Under the pieces are notes generated by a model. The model saw only the letters and a program-made list of their open reading frames with translations, was not told the DNA's origin and did not search any database. A DNA stretch of 64,000 bases from Caldimonas caldifontis (lineage in GTDB: Bacteria; Pseudomonadota; Gammaproteobacteria; Burkholderiales; Burkholderiaceae_C). Where the stretch lies: contig NZ_PSNX01000008.1 in NCBI RefSeq assembly GCF_002930615.1, positions 1 through 64,000 of the forward strand, written 5' to 3'. Below, in pieces: positions 17,010-25,891 of this stretch; the stretch's first letter is position 1; each line of letters begins with the position of its first letter. A program made the position numbers and the translations under genes.

Positions 17010-17576
17010 TCAGCGCCGCAGGAGCGTGACCAGTTCGTCCGCCCCGATTACGCGAATGCCCTGGACGCGGGCGTGGTCCTGGGCGGCTTCGCTGAGTTCG
17101 CCCAGGCTCAGGTACCAGGCCTGCTGGGCCTCGCGGGCCTCGGCGGCAGCCTGCAGTTCGCGCAGCGGCTCGATGCCGGTGCGAGCGGCCTTCCAGCGGC
17201 GCGCGGCCAGCACGATCTTGCGGTGGCCTTCGGTCCATTCGAAATCGGCGCCGGGCGTCTTCAGTTCGGTCACGGCCACGCCCTGCTTTTCCAGCGCGGC
17301 GCGCAGGCGCTGCGAAAACACGGGCCAGCTCAGCCGGCCCAGTTCCTCCACCGCCTGGGCCAGTTGGGCGGCGCTCGGGCGGTGGCGCTGCTGCCAGGCG
17401 GCCATGCCGGCAATCACCCAGAAGGGCATGGGCATGAAGATCGCCATCAGCGCCAGGTCGCGTGGCAGCAGGGCGCCGCTGACCAGGGCGATGGCCACGC
17501 CCACGCCAAAGCTCACCCACCAGCGCTGGCGCAGCAGGATGGCGAAGAGGGAATTGCGGGCCATGCGCAACTTCAT
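17010..17576 (-). CDS. Membrane-anchored Mrr-like nuclease-fold protein, degenerate catalytic motif
   Basis: A 188-residue protein with two N-terminal membrane segments (about residues 18-38 and 41-60) and a cytosolic domain resembling the Mrr/restriction-endonuclease core. The aligned core runs GADFEW (Asp111), IVLAARRWKAARTG, LREL and then an alpha-beta tail ending IRVIGADELVTLL. In active Mrr-type nucleases the strand after the Asp reads QxK, typically LVQCKRW; here it is Ala124-Ala125-Arg126. The catalytic Gln and Lys are therefore both absent. Similar proteins are usually annotated only as restriction endonuclease. It is alone between a Bug receptor and a DsbA-like gene, with no methylase nearby, and may bind rather than cut DNA. 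Confidence 0.6.
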   Translation of the reverse strand: MKLRMARNSLFAILLRQRWWVSFGVGVAIALVSGALLPRDLALMAIFMPMPFWVIAGMAAWQQRHRPSAAQLAQAVEELGRLSWPVFSQRLRAALEKQGVAVTELKTPGADFEWTEGHRKIVLAARRWKAARTGIEPLRELQAAAEAREAQQAWYLSLGELSEAAQDHARVQGIRVIGADELVTLLRR

Positions 17577-17630
17577 GCAGAACTCCGGGGATCAGGACAA
17601 GGGCAGCGGGACGGGAGGATACTCCCCGTC

Positions 17631-18275
17631 ATGAAGATCGATTTTGTCTCCGACATCGTCTGCCCCTGGTGTGCCATCGGCCTGAGCGCCCTGGAACAGG
17701 CGATCGAGCGTGTGGGCCCCAGCGTGCCGGTGAGCCTGCATTTCCAGCCTTTCGAGCTGAACCCCGACATGCCACCCGAAGGCCAGGACATCGGCGAGCA
17801 CCTTGCGCAGAAGTATGGCCTCACGCCCGAGCAGGTGGCGGCCAACCGCGAGATGATCCGCCAGCGCGGCGAGGGCGTGGGTTTCACCTTCCGCATGGAG
17901 CAGCGTGGCCGCATCGTCAACACCTTCAACGCCCACCGCCTGCTGCACTGGGCGGGCGAACGGGGCGGCGACGCCCAGCACCGCCTGAAGAAGGCCCTGC
18001 TGGGCGCCTACTTCACCGAGGGCCAGGACCCGAGCGATGCGGCGGTGCTGCTGCGTGTGGTGGCCTCGGTGGGCCTGGACGAAGGCCGTGCGCGCCAGAT
18101 CCTGGAAGGCGATGACTACGCCGAAGCGGTGCGCGAGCGCCAGCGCTTCTACGGCCAGCACGGCATCCGTGCGGTGCCCTCGGTCATCCTCAACGACCGC
18201 CACCTGATCCAGGGCGGCCAGCCGGTCGAGGTGTTCGAACAGGCCCTGCGGCAGGTGGCGGCGGCCGAGGTCTGA
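17631..18275 (+). CDS. FrnE-like DsbA-family oxidoreductase
   Basis: A 214-residue thioredoxin-fold protein with the redox motif CPWC at residues 11-14 and the family's late cis-Pro strand (GIRAVPSVIL). There is no signal peptide, so it acts in the cytosol, unlike DsbA proper. FrnE and 2-hydroxychromene isomerase relatives share this fold; the CPWC pair points to the FrnE/DsbA branch. The start at ATG 17631 is preceded by a GGGAGGA ribosome site. It precedes rdgC by 57 bases on the same strand. Confidence 0.9.
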   Translation: MKIDFVSDIVCPWCAIGLSALEQAIERVGPSVPVSLHFQPFELNPDMPPEGQDIGEHLAQKYGLTPEQVAANREMIRQRGEGVGFTFRMEQRGRIVNTFNAHRLLHWAGERGGDAQHRLKKALLGAYFTEGQDPSDAAVLLRVVASVGLDEGRARQILEGDDYAEAVRERQRFYGQHGIRAVPSVILNDRHLIQGGQPVEVFEQALRQVAAAEV

Positions 18276-18332
18276 GCCCTTGCGTGGACAATGCGCCCTT
18301 TGCCCCGACCTTGGGGCGCCAGAGGGTTGTCC

Positions 18333-19298
18333 TTGTTCAAGAACCTGAGCTTGTTTCGCATCGGGGCCGCGTGGTCGGCCTCGTCCTCGCAGGTGGAAGA
18401 CCTGCTGCAGAAGGATGTGTTCCTGCCCTGCGGGGCGTCGCAGCCGCAGTCGGCCGGCTGGGTGCCGCCCCGCGGCGAGGCCCATGGGCCGCTGCTGGAG
18501 GTGGTGGATGGCCAATGGGTGCTGCGCCTGAAGGTCGAGCGCAAGCTGCTGCCCGCCTCGGTGGTGCGTGAGCGCGCCGACGAGATCGCCGAGGGCATCG
18601 AGCACAGCACCGGCCGCAAGCCGGGGCGCAAGCAGATGAAGGAGCTGCGCGAGCAGGCCGCACTGGAGCTGCTGCCGCAGGCCTTCGCGCGGGCCTCGGC
18701 GCTGTGGGTGTGGATCGATCCGGCGCGGCACCTGCTGGCGATCGACACGTCGAGCGCCGCTCGTGCCGAAGAAGTCATCACCCTGCTGGTGAAGGCCCTG
18801 CCCGGTTTCGAAGTCCGCCAGATCCACACGGCGCAATCGCCCCAGGCGCTGATGTCGGACTGGCTGGTGAGCGGCGAGCCGGCGGCCGGGTTCACCGTGG
18901 ACCGCGAATGCGAGCTGAAGTCGGCCGACGAGATGAAGTCGGTGGTGCGTTATGCCCGCCACCCGCTCGACACCGATGAGGTGCGTGGGCACATCCAGGC
19001 CGGCAAGCAGCCCACAAGGCTGGCACTGACCTGGGCCGAACGCGTGTCCTTCGTGCTCACCGAAGGCCTGCAGCTCAAGCGGCTGGATTTCCTGGACGGT
19101 GTGTACGAAGGCCGCCCCAGCGTGGGGGCTGACGAGGCCTTCGATGCCGATGTGGCGATTGCCACCGGCGAGCTGCGCCGCCTCATTCCCGACCTGATCG
19201 AGGCGCTGGGCGGCGAACAGGAGCCTGGTGTGACGGCGGCGGCCCCGGCCCCCGTGCTCGACACCACGCCGGTGGAGGCCGACGCGGCGCCCTGGTGA
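18333..19298 (+). CDS. rdgC: Recombination-associated protein RdgC
   Basis: A 321-residue RdgC from a TTG start at 18333 (protein begins MFKNLSLFRI, the expected N-terminus) with AGAGGG upstream. Diagnostic stretches include RKPGRKQMKELREQA, LWVWIDPARHLLAIDTSS and ALTWAERVSFVLTEGLQLKRLDFLD. RdgC forms a ring dimer around duplex DNA and restrains RecA-driven recombination. The last 30 residues are a proline/alanine-rich tail of no obvious function. It converges on the VC0807-type membrane gene with four bases between stops. Confidence 0.95.
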   Translation: MFKNLSLFRIGAAWSASSSQVEDLLQKDVFLPCGASQPQSAGWVPPRGEAHGPLLEVVDGQWVLRLKVERKLLPASVVRERADEIAEGIEHSTGRKPGRKQMKELREQAALELLPQAFARASALWVWIDPARHLLAIDTSSAARAEEVITLLVKALPGFEVRQIHTAQSPQALMSDWLVSGEPAAGFTVDRECELKSADEMKSVVRYARHPLDTDEVRGHIQAGKQPTRLALTWAERVSFVLTEGLQLKRLDFLDGVYEGRPSVGADEAFDADVAIATGELRRLIPDLIEALGGEQEPGVTAAAPAPVLDTTPVEADAAPW

Positions 19299-19302
19299 GC
19301 GC

Positions 19303-20013
19303 TCAGCCCTGCTGGGCCTCTTCCTCGCCGTGGTGGAGCATCTCGGTGAGCTTCAGCCCGGTGAGCGCCTTGGCGCCGTGCACCAGGTAGTACAGCACGC
19401 CGGCCATCATCAGCATCGAGGGCAGGGCGATCATCGGGTAGCTCACGAGCGTGAGCCGCCCGAGTTCCTCGTTGAAGGCCTCGGTGCCTGAGGGGCTGGT
19501 GACGATCCAGCGCGCGAGGATGTAGTTCATTGCCGACGAGAACGCGAAGGTGCCGGCCACCAGCAGCGTGCCGGTGCGCAGTCGCGCTTCGAAGGCGTTC
19601 ACATTGCCGCGCTCTTCCAGGTGGCGATGCACGCGGTGCACGTCGAGCACGGTGTCGTTGTAGACCAGGGCTCGGATCAGCGGCGTGCGCGTGAAGGCCG
19701 AAGCGAACACCACCAGGCCGATGATGCCGGGTACGGCGGCTTCCTTGACGGCCAGCCACTGGGTGTCGAGCTGCATCACGCCGATGCCGCCGGTGAGCAG
19801 CGTGCTCACCAGGCCCAGCGCCGCAATCCAGCTCAGATGCCGGTTGCGGATGCCGTCGTACAGGCCCCAGCCCAGCGGAAAGGCCAGGGCCAGCAGCAGG
19901 GCACGCACGGGGCCCAGGTGCTCGGCCCCGCTGAGCTTCATCAGGATCACTGCCGGGATCACGATCGCGATCACGACTTCGAGCAGCGGGTTGTTCTGGC
20001 GCTTGGGTTTCAT
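19303..20013 (-). CDS. VC0807-family integral membrane protein
   Basis: A 236-residue membrane protein with about six hydrophobic segments. It opens with LLEVVIAIVIPAVILMKLSG and continues RALLLALAFPLGWGLYDGIRNRH and ALGLVSTLLTGGIGV, a pattern I recognise as the VC0807 family of unknown function. The start chosen is ATG 20013 (MKPKRQNN). It lies 31 bases downstream of the CoA-transferase gene on the same strand. No catalytic motif is evident. Confidence 0.78.
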   Translation of the reverse strand: MKPKRQNNPLLEVVIAIVIPAVILMKLSGAEHLGPVRALLLALAFPLGWGLYDGIRNRHLSWIAALGLVSTLLTGGIGVMQLDTQWLAVKEAAVPGIIGLVVFASAFTRTPLIRALVYNDTVLDVHRVHRHLEERGNVNAFEARLRTGTLLVAGTFAFSSAMNYILARWIVTSPSGTEAFNEELGRLTLVSYPMIALPSMLMMAGVLYYLVHGAKALTGLKLTEMLHHGEEEAQQG

Positions 20014-20044
20014 CGGACGGACTTCAGGACACAAACCCCGTAGC

Positions 20045-21295
20045 TTAGCCGCCGGGACGGGATGACCCAGCGTCTTGCAGGGCGATCACCCCTGCCTCGC
20101 GCAGCGCCTCGATCTCGCCGTTGCGGTAGCCCAGCTCGTGCAGCAGCTCGTCGCTGTGTTCGCCGATGGACGGTGGCGCGCGCCGCAAGGGCAGGCGCTG
20201 TCCGTCGAGGGTGAGCGGGAGCAGGGGCACGGCGGTGTCCACGGCGTGGCCGCCGCCGTGGGTGTCGCCGGCCAGGTGCACCGGGGCCAGGCCGCCCGTG
20301 GCGCGCAGGTGGGGGTCGTCAAAGAGCTCGTGCGGGCGCGTGATGGGCGCAAACGGCAGGCCGTGGGCCTCGAAGCGGCGGGCGATCTCGTCAGCCGGCA
20401 GGTCGGCCAGGTGCTCGCGCAATCGTGGGATCAGCCAGTCGCGCGCGCGCACGCGGTCGTTGTTGCTGCGCAGCCGCTCGTCAGCCGCCAGCGTCTCCAG
20501 GCCGAAGGCGGCGCAGAAGGTGGCCCACTGCGTATCGGACACCACGGCCAGGAAGATCTGCCCGCCGTCCCGCACGGTGAAGACGTCGTAGAGGCCCCAG
20601 GCCGAGATGCGCGCGGGCATGGGGGCGGCGGGGCGGCCCGTCACCGCGAACTGCATCATGTGCTGGGCCACGAGGAAGACGTTGTTCTCGAAGAGCGCGG
20701 CCTGTACCTCCTGGCCGCGGCCGGTCTTCTCGCGCCGGGCCAGCGCCGCCATCGCGCCCAGCGCCCCGAAGAGGCCGCCCATGATGTCGTTCACGCTGCT
20801 GCCCGCGCGCAGCGGCTGGCCCGGCGGGCCGGTCATGTAGGCCAGCCCGCCCATCATCTGCACCACCTCGTCCAGCGCGGTGCGGTGTTCGTAGGGGCCG
20901 GGCAGGAAGCCCTTGTGCGACACATACACCAGCCGGGGGTTCAGGGCCGAGAGCGAGGGGTAGTCGAGCCCCAGTGCCGCCATGGCGCCGGGCTTGAAGT
21001 TTTCGCAGAACACGTCGGCCGTGGCCACCAGCCGCAGCAGCACCTCGCGCCCGCGCGCATCCTTCAGGTCCACCGCAAGGCTGCGCTTGTTGCGGTTGAA
21101 CATCGCAAAGAAGCCCGCACCCGAGCCCAGCAGCCGGCGCGTGGGGTCGCCGCCGGGCGGTTCGATCTTGATGACATCGGCGCCCAGGTCGCCCAGCAGC
21201 AGGCCGCAGCTCGGGCCCATCACCATGTGCGTGAGCTCGACCACCCGCAGGCCGGCATACGGCAGGTGATCGTCGGAGGACGCCGTCGGGTTCAT
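20045..21295 (-). CDS. CaiB/BaiF-type (class III) CoA-transferase
   Basis: A 416-residue family III CoA-transferase. The N-terminal block YAGLRVVELTHMVMGPSCGLLLGDLGADVIKIEPPGGD is diagnostic, followed by NRNKRSLAVDLKD, NFKPGAMAALGLDY, AGSSVNDIMGGL and GRGQEVQAALFEN. The catalytic Asp of this family lies in the ALDEVVQMMGGLAYMTG region (Asp aligned in the DEVVQ stretch). Such enzymes move CoA between organic acids in the cytosol; the acids are unknown. The start is ATG 21295, divergent from the alpha/beta-hydrolase gene with 62 bases between, a possible two-way promoter. Confidence 0.9.
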   Translation of the reverse strand: MNPTASSDDHLPYAGLRVVELTHMVMGPSCGLLLGDLGADVIKIEPPGGDPTRRLLGSGAGFFAMFNRNKRSLAVDLKDARGREVLLRLVATADVFCENFKPGAMAALGLDYPSLSALNPRLVYVSHKGFLPGPYEHRTALDEVVQMMGGLAYMTGPPGQPLRAGSSVNDIMGGLFGALGAMAALARREKTGRGQEVQAALFENNVFLVAQHMMQFAVTGRPAAPMPARISAWGLYDVFTVRDGGQIFLAVVSDTQWATFCAAFGLETLAADERLRSNNDRVRARDWLIPRLREHLADLPADEIARRFEAHGLPFAPITRPHELFDDPHLRATGGLAPVHLAGDTHGGGHAVDTAVPLLPLTLDGQRLPLRRAPPSIGEHSDELLHELGYRNGEIEALREAGVIALQDAGSSRPGG

Positions 21296-21357
21296 GGGGC
21301 TGGACAGTACGGTGGCATGCAAGCATAGTCCAGCCGGTTCCATTGAATGTGCACACC

Positions 21358-22218
21358 ATGACGAAAGCCTCCACCGCCACCGTGTCCACACTGTCCGCCT
21401 ACGACGGCACCCTGCTGAGCCTGCGCACCTGGCCGGCCCCTGAGGGCCGCGTGCGTGCCACCGTGCTGATCGTGCACGGGCTGGGCGAGCACAGTGCGCG
21501 CTACGAGCACGTGGCCACGCGTCTGCGCGAGTGGGGCTTCCAGGTGGTGGGCTACGACCATCGGGGCCATGGCCTGTCGCTGGGGCCGCGTGGCAGCCTG
21601 CAGAAGGACGACGACCTGCTCACCGACCTGGCCACCGTCATCGACCTTGTGCGCGAGCAGCATCCGGGGCCTCTTGTGCTGTTCGGCCACAGCATGGGCG
21701 GGCTCACCGTGGCGCGCTTCGTGGCGGGCGAACTGCGCCCGGTGGACGCCGTGATGCTGTCCTCGCCAGCGCTGGACATCGGCCTGTCCACGCTGCAGCG
21801 CGGGGCGCTCAAGGCCAGCTACAGTCTCACGCCCACGCTGCAACTGCCCAACGGCCTGGACGCGAACGGCGTTTCGCGCGATGCCGACGAGGTGATCGCC
21901 TACAAGAACGACCCGCTGGTGCACGACAAGATCACCCCGCGCCTGGTGAACTTCCTGCTGCAAGGCGGCGAGTTCGTGCGCGCCCGGGCTGCACAGTGGA
22001 AACACCCCACGCTGCTGATGTGGGCCGGGGCCGACCGCCTGGTGCGCCCCGCCGGCAGCGCCACCTTTGCGGCCCTCGCACCGAAGCATCTGGTGCAGGC
22101 GCACCCCTTCGAGGGCTACTTCCACGAGCTGGTGAACGAGCCGCTGGAGGCCCGCGAGAAGGTCTTCGACACGATGCGCGGCTGGCTGGACGAGCGCTTC
22201 CCGCGCACCCAGGGATAG
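21358..22218 (+). CDS. Alpha/beta-hydrolase, monoacylglycerol-lipase type
   Basis: A 286-residue serine hydrolase of the monoacylglycerol/lysophospholipase group. It shows the oxyanion strand VLIVHGLGEHSARYEH, GYDHRGHGLS, the nucleophile elbow GHSMGG with Ser112, MWAGADRLV with the acid and GYFHEL with the base His. There is no signal peptide. The start is ATG 21358; a TTG five codons upstream is also open. It is followed by an 8-bp hairpin and the M20 peptidase gene on the same strand. Confidence 0.9.
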   Translation: MTKASTATVSTLSAYDGTLLSLRTWPAPEGRVRATVLIVHGLGEHSARYEHVATRLREWGFQVVGYDHRGHGLSLGPRGSLQKDDDLLTDLATVIDLVREQHPGPLVLFGHSMGGLTVARFVAGELRPVDAVMLSSPALDIGLSTLQRGALKASYSLTPTLQLPNGLDANGVSRDADEVIAYKNDPLVHDKITPRLVNFLLQGGEFVRARAAQWKHPTLLMWAGADRLVRPAGSATFAALAPKHLVQAHPFEGYFHELVNEPLEAREKVFDTMRGWLDERFPRTQG

Positions 22219-22234
22219 TTCACACCTGAAACAT

Positions 22235-22256
22235 CCCCGGATAGGCACATCCGGGG
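22235..22256 (+). terminator. Perfect 8-bp hairpin between the hydrolase and M20 genes
   Basis: CCCCGGAT (22235-22242) pairs perfectly with ATCCGGGG (22249-22256) around a 6-base loop, 17 bases after the hydrolase stop. Only two T follow, so it is a poor classical terminator. It may be a 3' stabilising hairpin or lie in the leader of the next gene. Confidence 0.4.
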
Positions 22257-22309
22257 TTGCCGGCCTACACTGTGCGGATTCCTCCTGACGTCGTTCCAAG
22301 GAGTACCGC

Positions 22310-23788
22310 ATGAACGCCCCCGACCGCCTGCCGCTCAACCCCCTGGCCGACCCCGACGGCCTGCAAGCCTTCGTCAACGAGACCTGGGACCGCGAGATCG
22401 TCCCGCTGCTGTCCGACTACATCGCGATCCCCGCGAAGTCGCCGGCCTTCGACCCGCAGTGGGTGCAGAACGATCATCTCGAGACCGTGGTGCGCAACGC
22501 GGCGGCCTGGGTGGAAAGCAAGAAGGTCGCGGGCCTCACGCTGGAGGTGGTGCGCCTCGCCGACGCCGCCGGGCGGCCGCGCACGCCGGTGATCTTCTTC
22601 GAGGTGCCCGCCACGAAGACGGGCAGCACCGACACCGTGCTGATGTACGGCCACCTCGACAAGCAGCCCGAATTCAGCGGCTGGCGTTCCGATCTCGGCC
22701 CCTGGACGCCCAAGTACGAGGACGGCAAGCTCTATGGTCGCGGCGGGGCCGATGACGGGTATGCCGTCTATGCCTCCATCACCGCGCTGCTGGCCCTGCA
22801 GCGCCAGGGCATCCCGCACCCGCGCGTGGTGGGGATCATCGAGACCTGCGAGGAAAGCGGCTCCTACGACCTGCCGGCCTACATCGACGCCTTGCGCCCA
22901 CGCCTGGGCGAGGTGAGCCTGGTGGTGTGCCTCGACTCCGGCGCCGGCAACTACGACCAGCTGTGGCTCACCACCTCGCTGCGCGGCATGGTCAGCGGCG
23001 TGCTCAAGGTGGAGGTGCTCACCGAAGGCGTGCACTCGGGCGATGCCAGCGGCCTGGTGCCCTCGAGCTTCCGCATCCTGCGCCGCCTGCTCGACCGGCT
23101 CGAGGACAGCGCCACCGGCCGCCTGTTGCCCGAGAGCTTCCACTGCGAGATCCCGGCCGAACGCATCGACCAGGCCCGGGCCACCGCGCAGATCCTGGGC
23201 GATGAAGTGTGGAAGCGCTTCCCCTGGGCCTGCGGCGCGGATGGCGCCTTCACCCTGCCCACCACCACCGACCCCGCCGAAGCCCTGCTGCGCCGCACCT
23301 GGAAGCCCACGCTCAGCGTGACCGGCGCCGAAGGCTTCCCCGCTCTGGGCAATGCCGGCAACGTGCTGCGCCCCTACACGGCCTTCAAGCTCTCGCTGCG
23401 CCTGCCTCCCCTGGTGGATGGCGCCAAGGCCGCGCAGGAACTCAAAGCCCTGCTCGAAGCCGACCCGCCGTACCAGGCCAAGGTCACCTTCCACAGCGAC
23501 CACGGCGCGGCCACTGGCTGGAACGCGCCCACGCTCGCGCCCTGGCTGCACCAGGCGCTCGATTCGGCCTCGCAGTCCTTCTACGGTGCGCCGGTGGGCT
23601 TCATCGGCCAGGGCGGCACCATTCCCCTGATGAGCTTGCTGCAGCAGGGCTTCCCCAAGGCGCAGATGATGGTCTGCGGTGTGCTGGGCCCCAAGAGCAA
23701 TGCCCACGGGCCCAACGAATTCCTGCACGTGCCCTACGGCAAGAAGCTCACCGCGGCCGTGGCCGGCGTGATCGCGGCCATGCCTTGA
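22310..23788 (+). CDS. M20-family metallopeptidase
   Basis: A 492-residue M20 peptidase with AAGGAG upstream of ATG 22310. The metal and catalytic motifs are present: VLMYGHLDKQPE (first metal His with the downstream Asp), GRGGADDGYA (bridging Asp) and IIETCEESGS (catalytic Glu-Glu); HGPNEFLHVPYG near the end has the last His. The 'lid' dimerisation domain occupies roughly residues 215-380. Related enzymes cleave dipeptides or N-acylated amino acids in the cytosol. The next gene, an FAH-family hydrolase, starts ten bases after the stop. Confidence 0.9.
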   Translation: MNAPDRLPLNPLADPDGLQAFVNETWDREIVPLLSDYIAIPAKSPAFDPQWVQNDHLETVVRNAAAWVESKKVAGLTLEVVRLADAAGRPRTPVIFFEVPATKTGSTDTVLMYGHLDKQPEFSGWRSDLGPWTPKYEDGKLYGRGGADDGYAVYASITALLALQRQGIPHPRVVGIIETCEESGSYDLPAYIDALRPRLGEVSLVVCLDSGAGNYDQLWLTTSLRGMVSGVLKVEVLTEGVHSGDASGLVPSSFRILRRLLDRLEDSATGRLLPESFHCEIPAERIDQARATAQILGDEVWKRFPWACGADGAFTLPTTTDPAEALLRRTWKPTLSVTGAEGFPALGNAGNVLRPYTAFKLSLRLPPLVDGAKAAQELKALLEADPPYQAKVTFHSDHGAATGWNAPTLAPWLHQALDSASQSFYGAPVGFIGQGGTIPLMSLLQQGFPKAQMMVCGVLGPKSNAHGPNEFLHVPYGKKLTAAVAGVIAAMP

Positions 23789-23798
23789 GGGGGTGGCG

Positions 23799-24662
23799 AT
23801 GAAGCTGATGCGCTACGGCGAACCCGGCCGCGAACGCCCGGCCCTGGTCGATGCACAGGGCCAGGTGCGCGACCTCTCCGGGGTGATCCCCGACATCACC
23901 GCGCAGACGCTCACGCCCGAAGGGTTGGGCCGGCTGCGACAGGTCGATCCCTCCACGCTGCCGCTCGTCGCCTCGCCCGGGCGCATCGCTCCGCCCTGGT
24001 CGGGCCTGGGCAAGTTCGTCTGCGTGGGCCTGAACTACAGCGACCACGCGGCCGAGGCCGGCATGCCTGTGCCCAAGGAGCCCATCCTCTTCCTCAAGCC
24101 CAACGACTGCGTGGTGGGCGCGAACGACACCGTCGTGCTGCCGCAGGGCTCGCTCAAGGGCGACTGGGAGGTGGAGCTGGGCGTCGTGATCGGCCGCACG
24201 GCGCGCTACGTGAGCGAAAGCGACGCGCTGCAATTCGTGGCCGGCTACTGCGTGGTGAACGACGTGTCCGAACGCGAGTACCAGCTCGAACGCGGCGGCC
24301 AGTGGGACAAGGGCAAGGGCTGCGACACCTTCGGCCCGGTGGGCCCCTGGCTCGTCACCGCCGACGAGGTGGGCGACCCTCAGGCCCTGGACCTCTGGCT
24401 CGACCTCAACGGCGAGCCGCGCCAGCGCGGCAGCACCCGCACCATGGTCTTTGGCGTGGCCCCGCTCGTGAGCTACATCAGCCGCTTCATGACCCTGCGC
24501 CCCGGCGACCTCATCAGCACCGGCACGCCCCCCGGCGTGGGCATGGGCGCCAAGCCTCCGCGCTTCCTGCGCGACGGCGACGAACTGCGCCTGGGCATCA
24601 CCGGCCTGGGCGAGCAGCACCAGCGCGTGCGCGCCTGGGACGCCGCGCTGCTGCGCGACTGA
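23799..24662 (+). CDS. Fumarylacetoacetate-hydrolase-family protein
   Basis: A 287-residue FAH-family enzyme starting at ATG 23799 with GAGGGGG as ribosome site. It has VGLNYSDHAAEAG, EPILFLKPNDCVVG, the metal-binding EVELGVVIGR, NDVSEREYQ and GDLISTGTPPGVG. The family hydrolyses or decarboxylates beta-diketo acids in sugar-acid and aromatic catabolism; the close pattern DKGKGCDTFGPVGPW is typical of the 2,4-diketo-3-deoxy-L-fuconate hydrolase/ureidoglycolate-lyase-like branch. No sugar-acid pathway genes adjoin, so the substrate is open. Probably co-transcribed with the M20 peptidase. Confidence 0.9.
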   Translation: MKLMRYGEPGRERPALVDAQGQVRDLSGVIPDITAQTLTPEGLGRLRQVDPSTLPLVASPGRIAPPWSGLGKFVCVGLNYSDHAAEAGMPVPKEPILFLKPNDCVVGANDTVVLPQGSLKGDWEVELGVVIGRTARYVSESDALQFVAGYCVVNDVSEREYQLERGGQWDKGKGCDTFGPVGPWLVTADEVGDPQALDLWLDLNGEPRQRGSTRTMVFGVAPLVSYISRFMTLRPGDLISTGTPPGVGMGAKPPRFLRDGDELRLGITGLGEQHQRVRAWDAALLRD

Positions 24663-24671
24663 AGCGCAAGA

Positions 24672-25838
24672 TCAGGCCGCGGCCACGCGCCGCTGCGCCG
24701 TCAGCCACACGATGCCGCCGGCCACCAGGGCCACGGGCAGCAGCGAGCCCCAGTTCAGCCAGCTCCAGCCCTGCGAGGTGATGAGCGCACCCGAGGCAAA
24801 GGAGGTGACGGCCATCGTGCTCATCACCCAGAAGTCCATCGCGGCCTGGGCGGTGGTGCGTTCCTCGGGGCGGTAGGCCTCGGTGAAGAGGGTCGTGCCC
24901 CCCACGTAGAGGAAGTTCCAGCCCACGCCCAGCAGCAGCAGCGCGATGAGGAACTGCATCAGGTCCACCCCCGACAGGGCCACGGCGATGCAGCCCAGGT
25001 TGAGGGCCACGCCGGCCCACAGCACTTTCACCGCACCGAAGCGCTTGATCAGGTGACCCGTGAAGAAGCTGGGCACGAACATGCCCAGCACATGCCACTC
25101 CAGCACCAGCGCGGTGTGGCGGAACTCGTGGTGGTGGTGCTGCATGGCGATCGGCGTGGCGGCCATCAGCAGGTTCATCACGCCAAAGCCCAGCGCGGCA
25201 CACATCACCGCCACGATGAAGACCGGCTGGCGCGCGATCTCGCGCAGGGGGCGTCCGGGGTGGGCCGGGTCGGCCTGGGGCAGGGCGGGGAAGTGGATGA
25301 AGCTCAGCACGGCGAGCGACAGCAGCGCCACACCGGCCAGCGCGGCATAGGCGCCGGCAAAGGGCACGCTGAACCAGTCGCGGGTGTGATGAGCGAGGTT
25401 GGGGCCGATCACCGCGCCCAGGATCCCACCGGCCAGCACCCAGGAGATGGCTTTTTCCTTCGCGGCCGGTGGCACCAGCTCGACGGCCGCAAAGCGGTAG
25501 AGCGCGGCATTGGCGTTGTAGTAGCCGGCCATCACCGTGGCGGCCACCAGCAGCCAGAACTGGCTTGTGGCCGCTGCATAGGCGCACAGCGCGGCCGCGC
25601 CGATGGCCACCAGGAGCCCAGCCTGGAAGGAACGCTTGCGGCCCCAGGCCCGCTGCGTGCGGGCCACCACCCCGGTGGCCAGGGCCCCGCCCACCACATA
25701 GCCCATCACCGGCAGGGTGGCCATCCAGGCCACCGGCGCCAGCGCCAGCCCCACCAGCCCGTTGATGGCGATGAAGGTGACGTTGTTGGTCATGAAAAAG
25801 CCCTGACACAGCGTCAGGAGCCAGAGATGGTGGTTCAT
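24672..25838 (-). CDS. Major facilitator superfamily transporter
   Basis: A 388-residue membrane protein with about twelve hydrophobic segments, starting at ATG 25838 (MNHHLWLLTLCQGFF). The loop between segments 2 and 3 reads ARTQRAWGRKRSF in place of the usual GxxxDRxGRR. A histidine cluster (QHHHHEF) lies in the central half between segments 6 and 8 and could bind metal, which is speculation. Substrate unknown. It follows rsmE on the same strand with 53 bases between, and converges with the FAH gene. Confidence 0.87.
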   Translation of the reverse strand: MNHHLWLLTLCQGFFMTNNVTFIAINGLVGLALAPVAWMATLPVMGYVVGGALATGVVARTQRAWGRKRSFQAGLLVAIGAAALCAYAAATSQFWLLVAATVMAGYYNANAALYRFAAVELVPPAAKEKAISWVLAGGILGAVIGPNLAHHTRDWFSVPFAGAYAALAGVALLSLAVLSFIHFPALPQADPAHPGRPLREIARQPVFIVAVMCAALGFGVMNLLMAATPIAMQHHHHEFRHTALVLEWHVLGMFVPSFFTGHLIKRFGAVKVLWAGVALNLGCIAVALSGVDLMQFLIALLLLGVGWNFLYVGGTTLFTEAYRPEERTTAQAAMDFWVMSTMAVTSFASGALITSQGWSWLNWGSLLPVALVAGGIVWLTAQRRVAAA

Positions 25839-25891
25839 GGCGGCGGTTGGAGATGGGGAGCCCCAAGTGTCGCCGCAAACGTGAACGGCCG

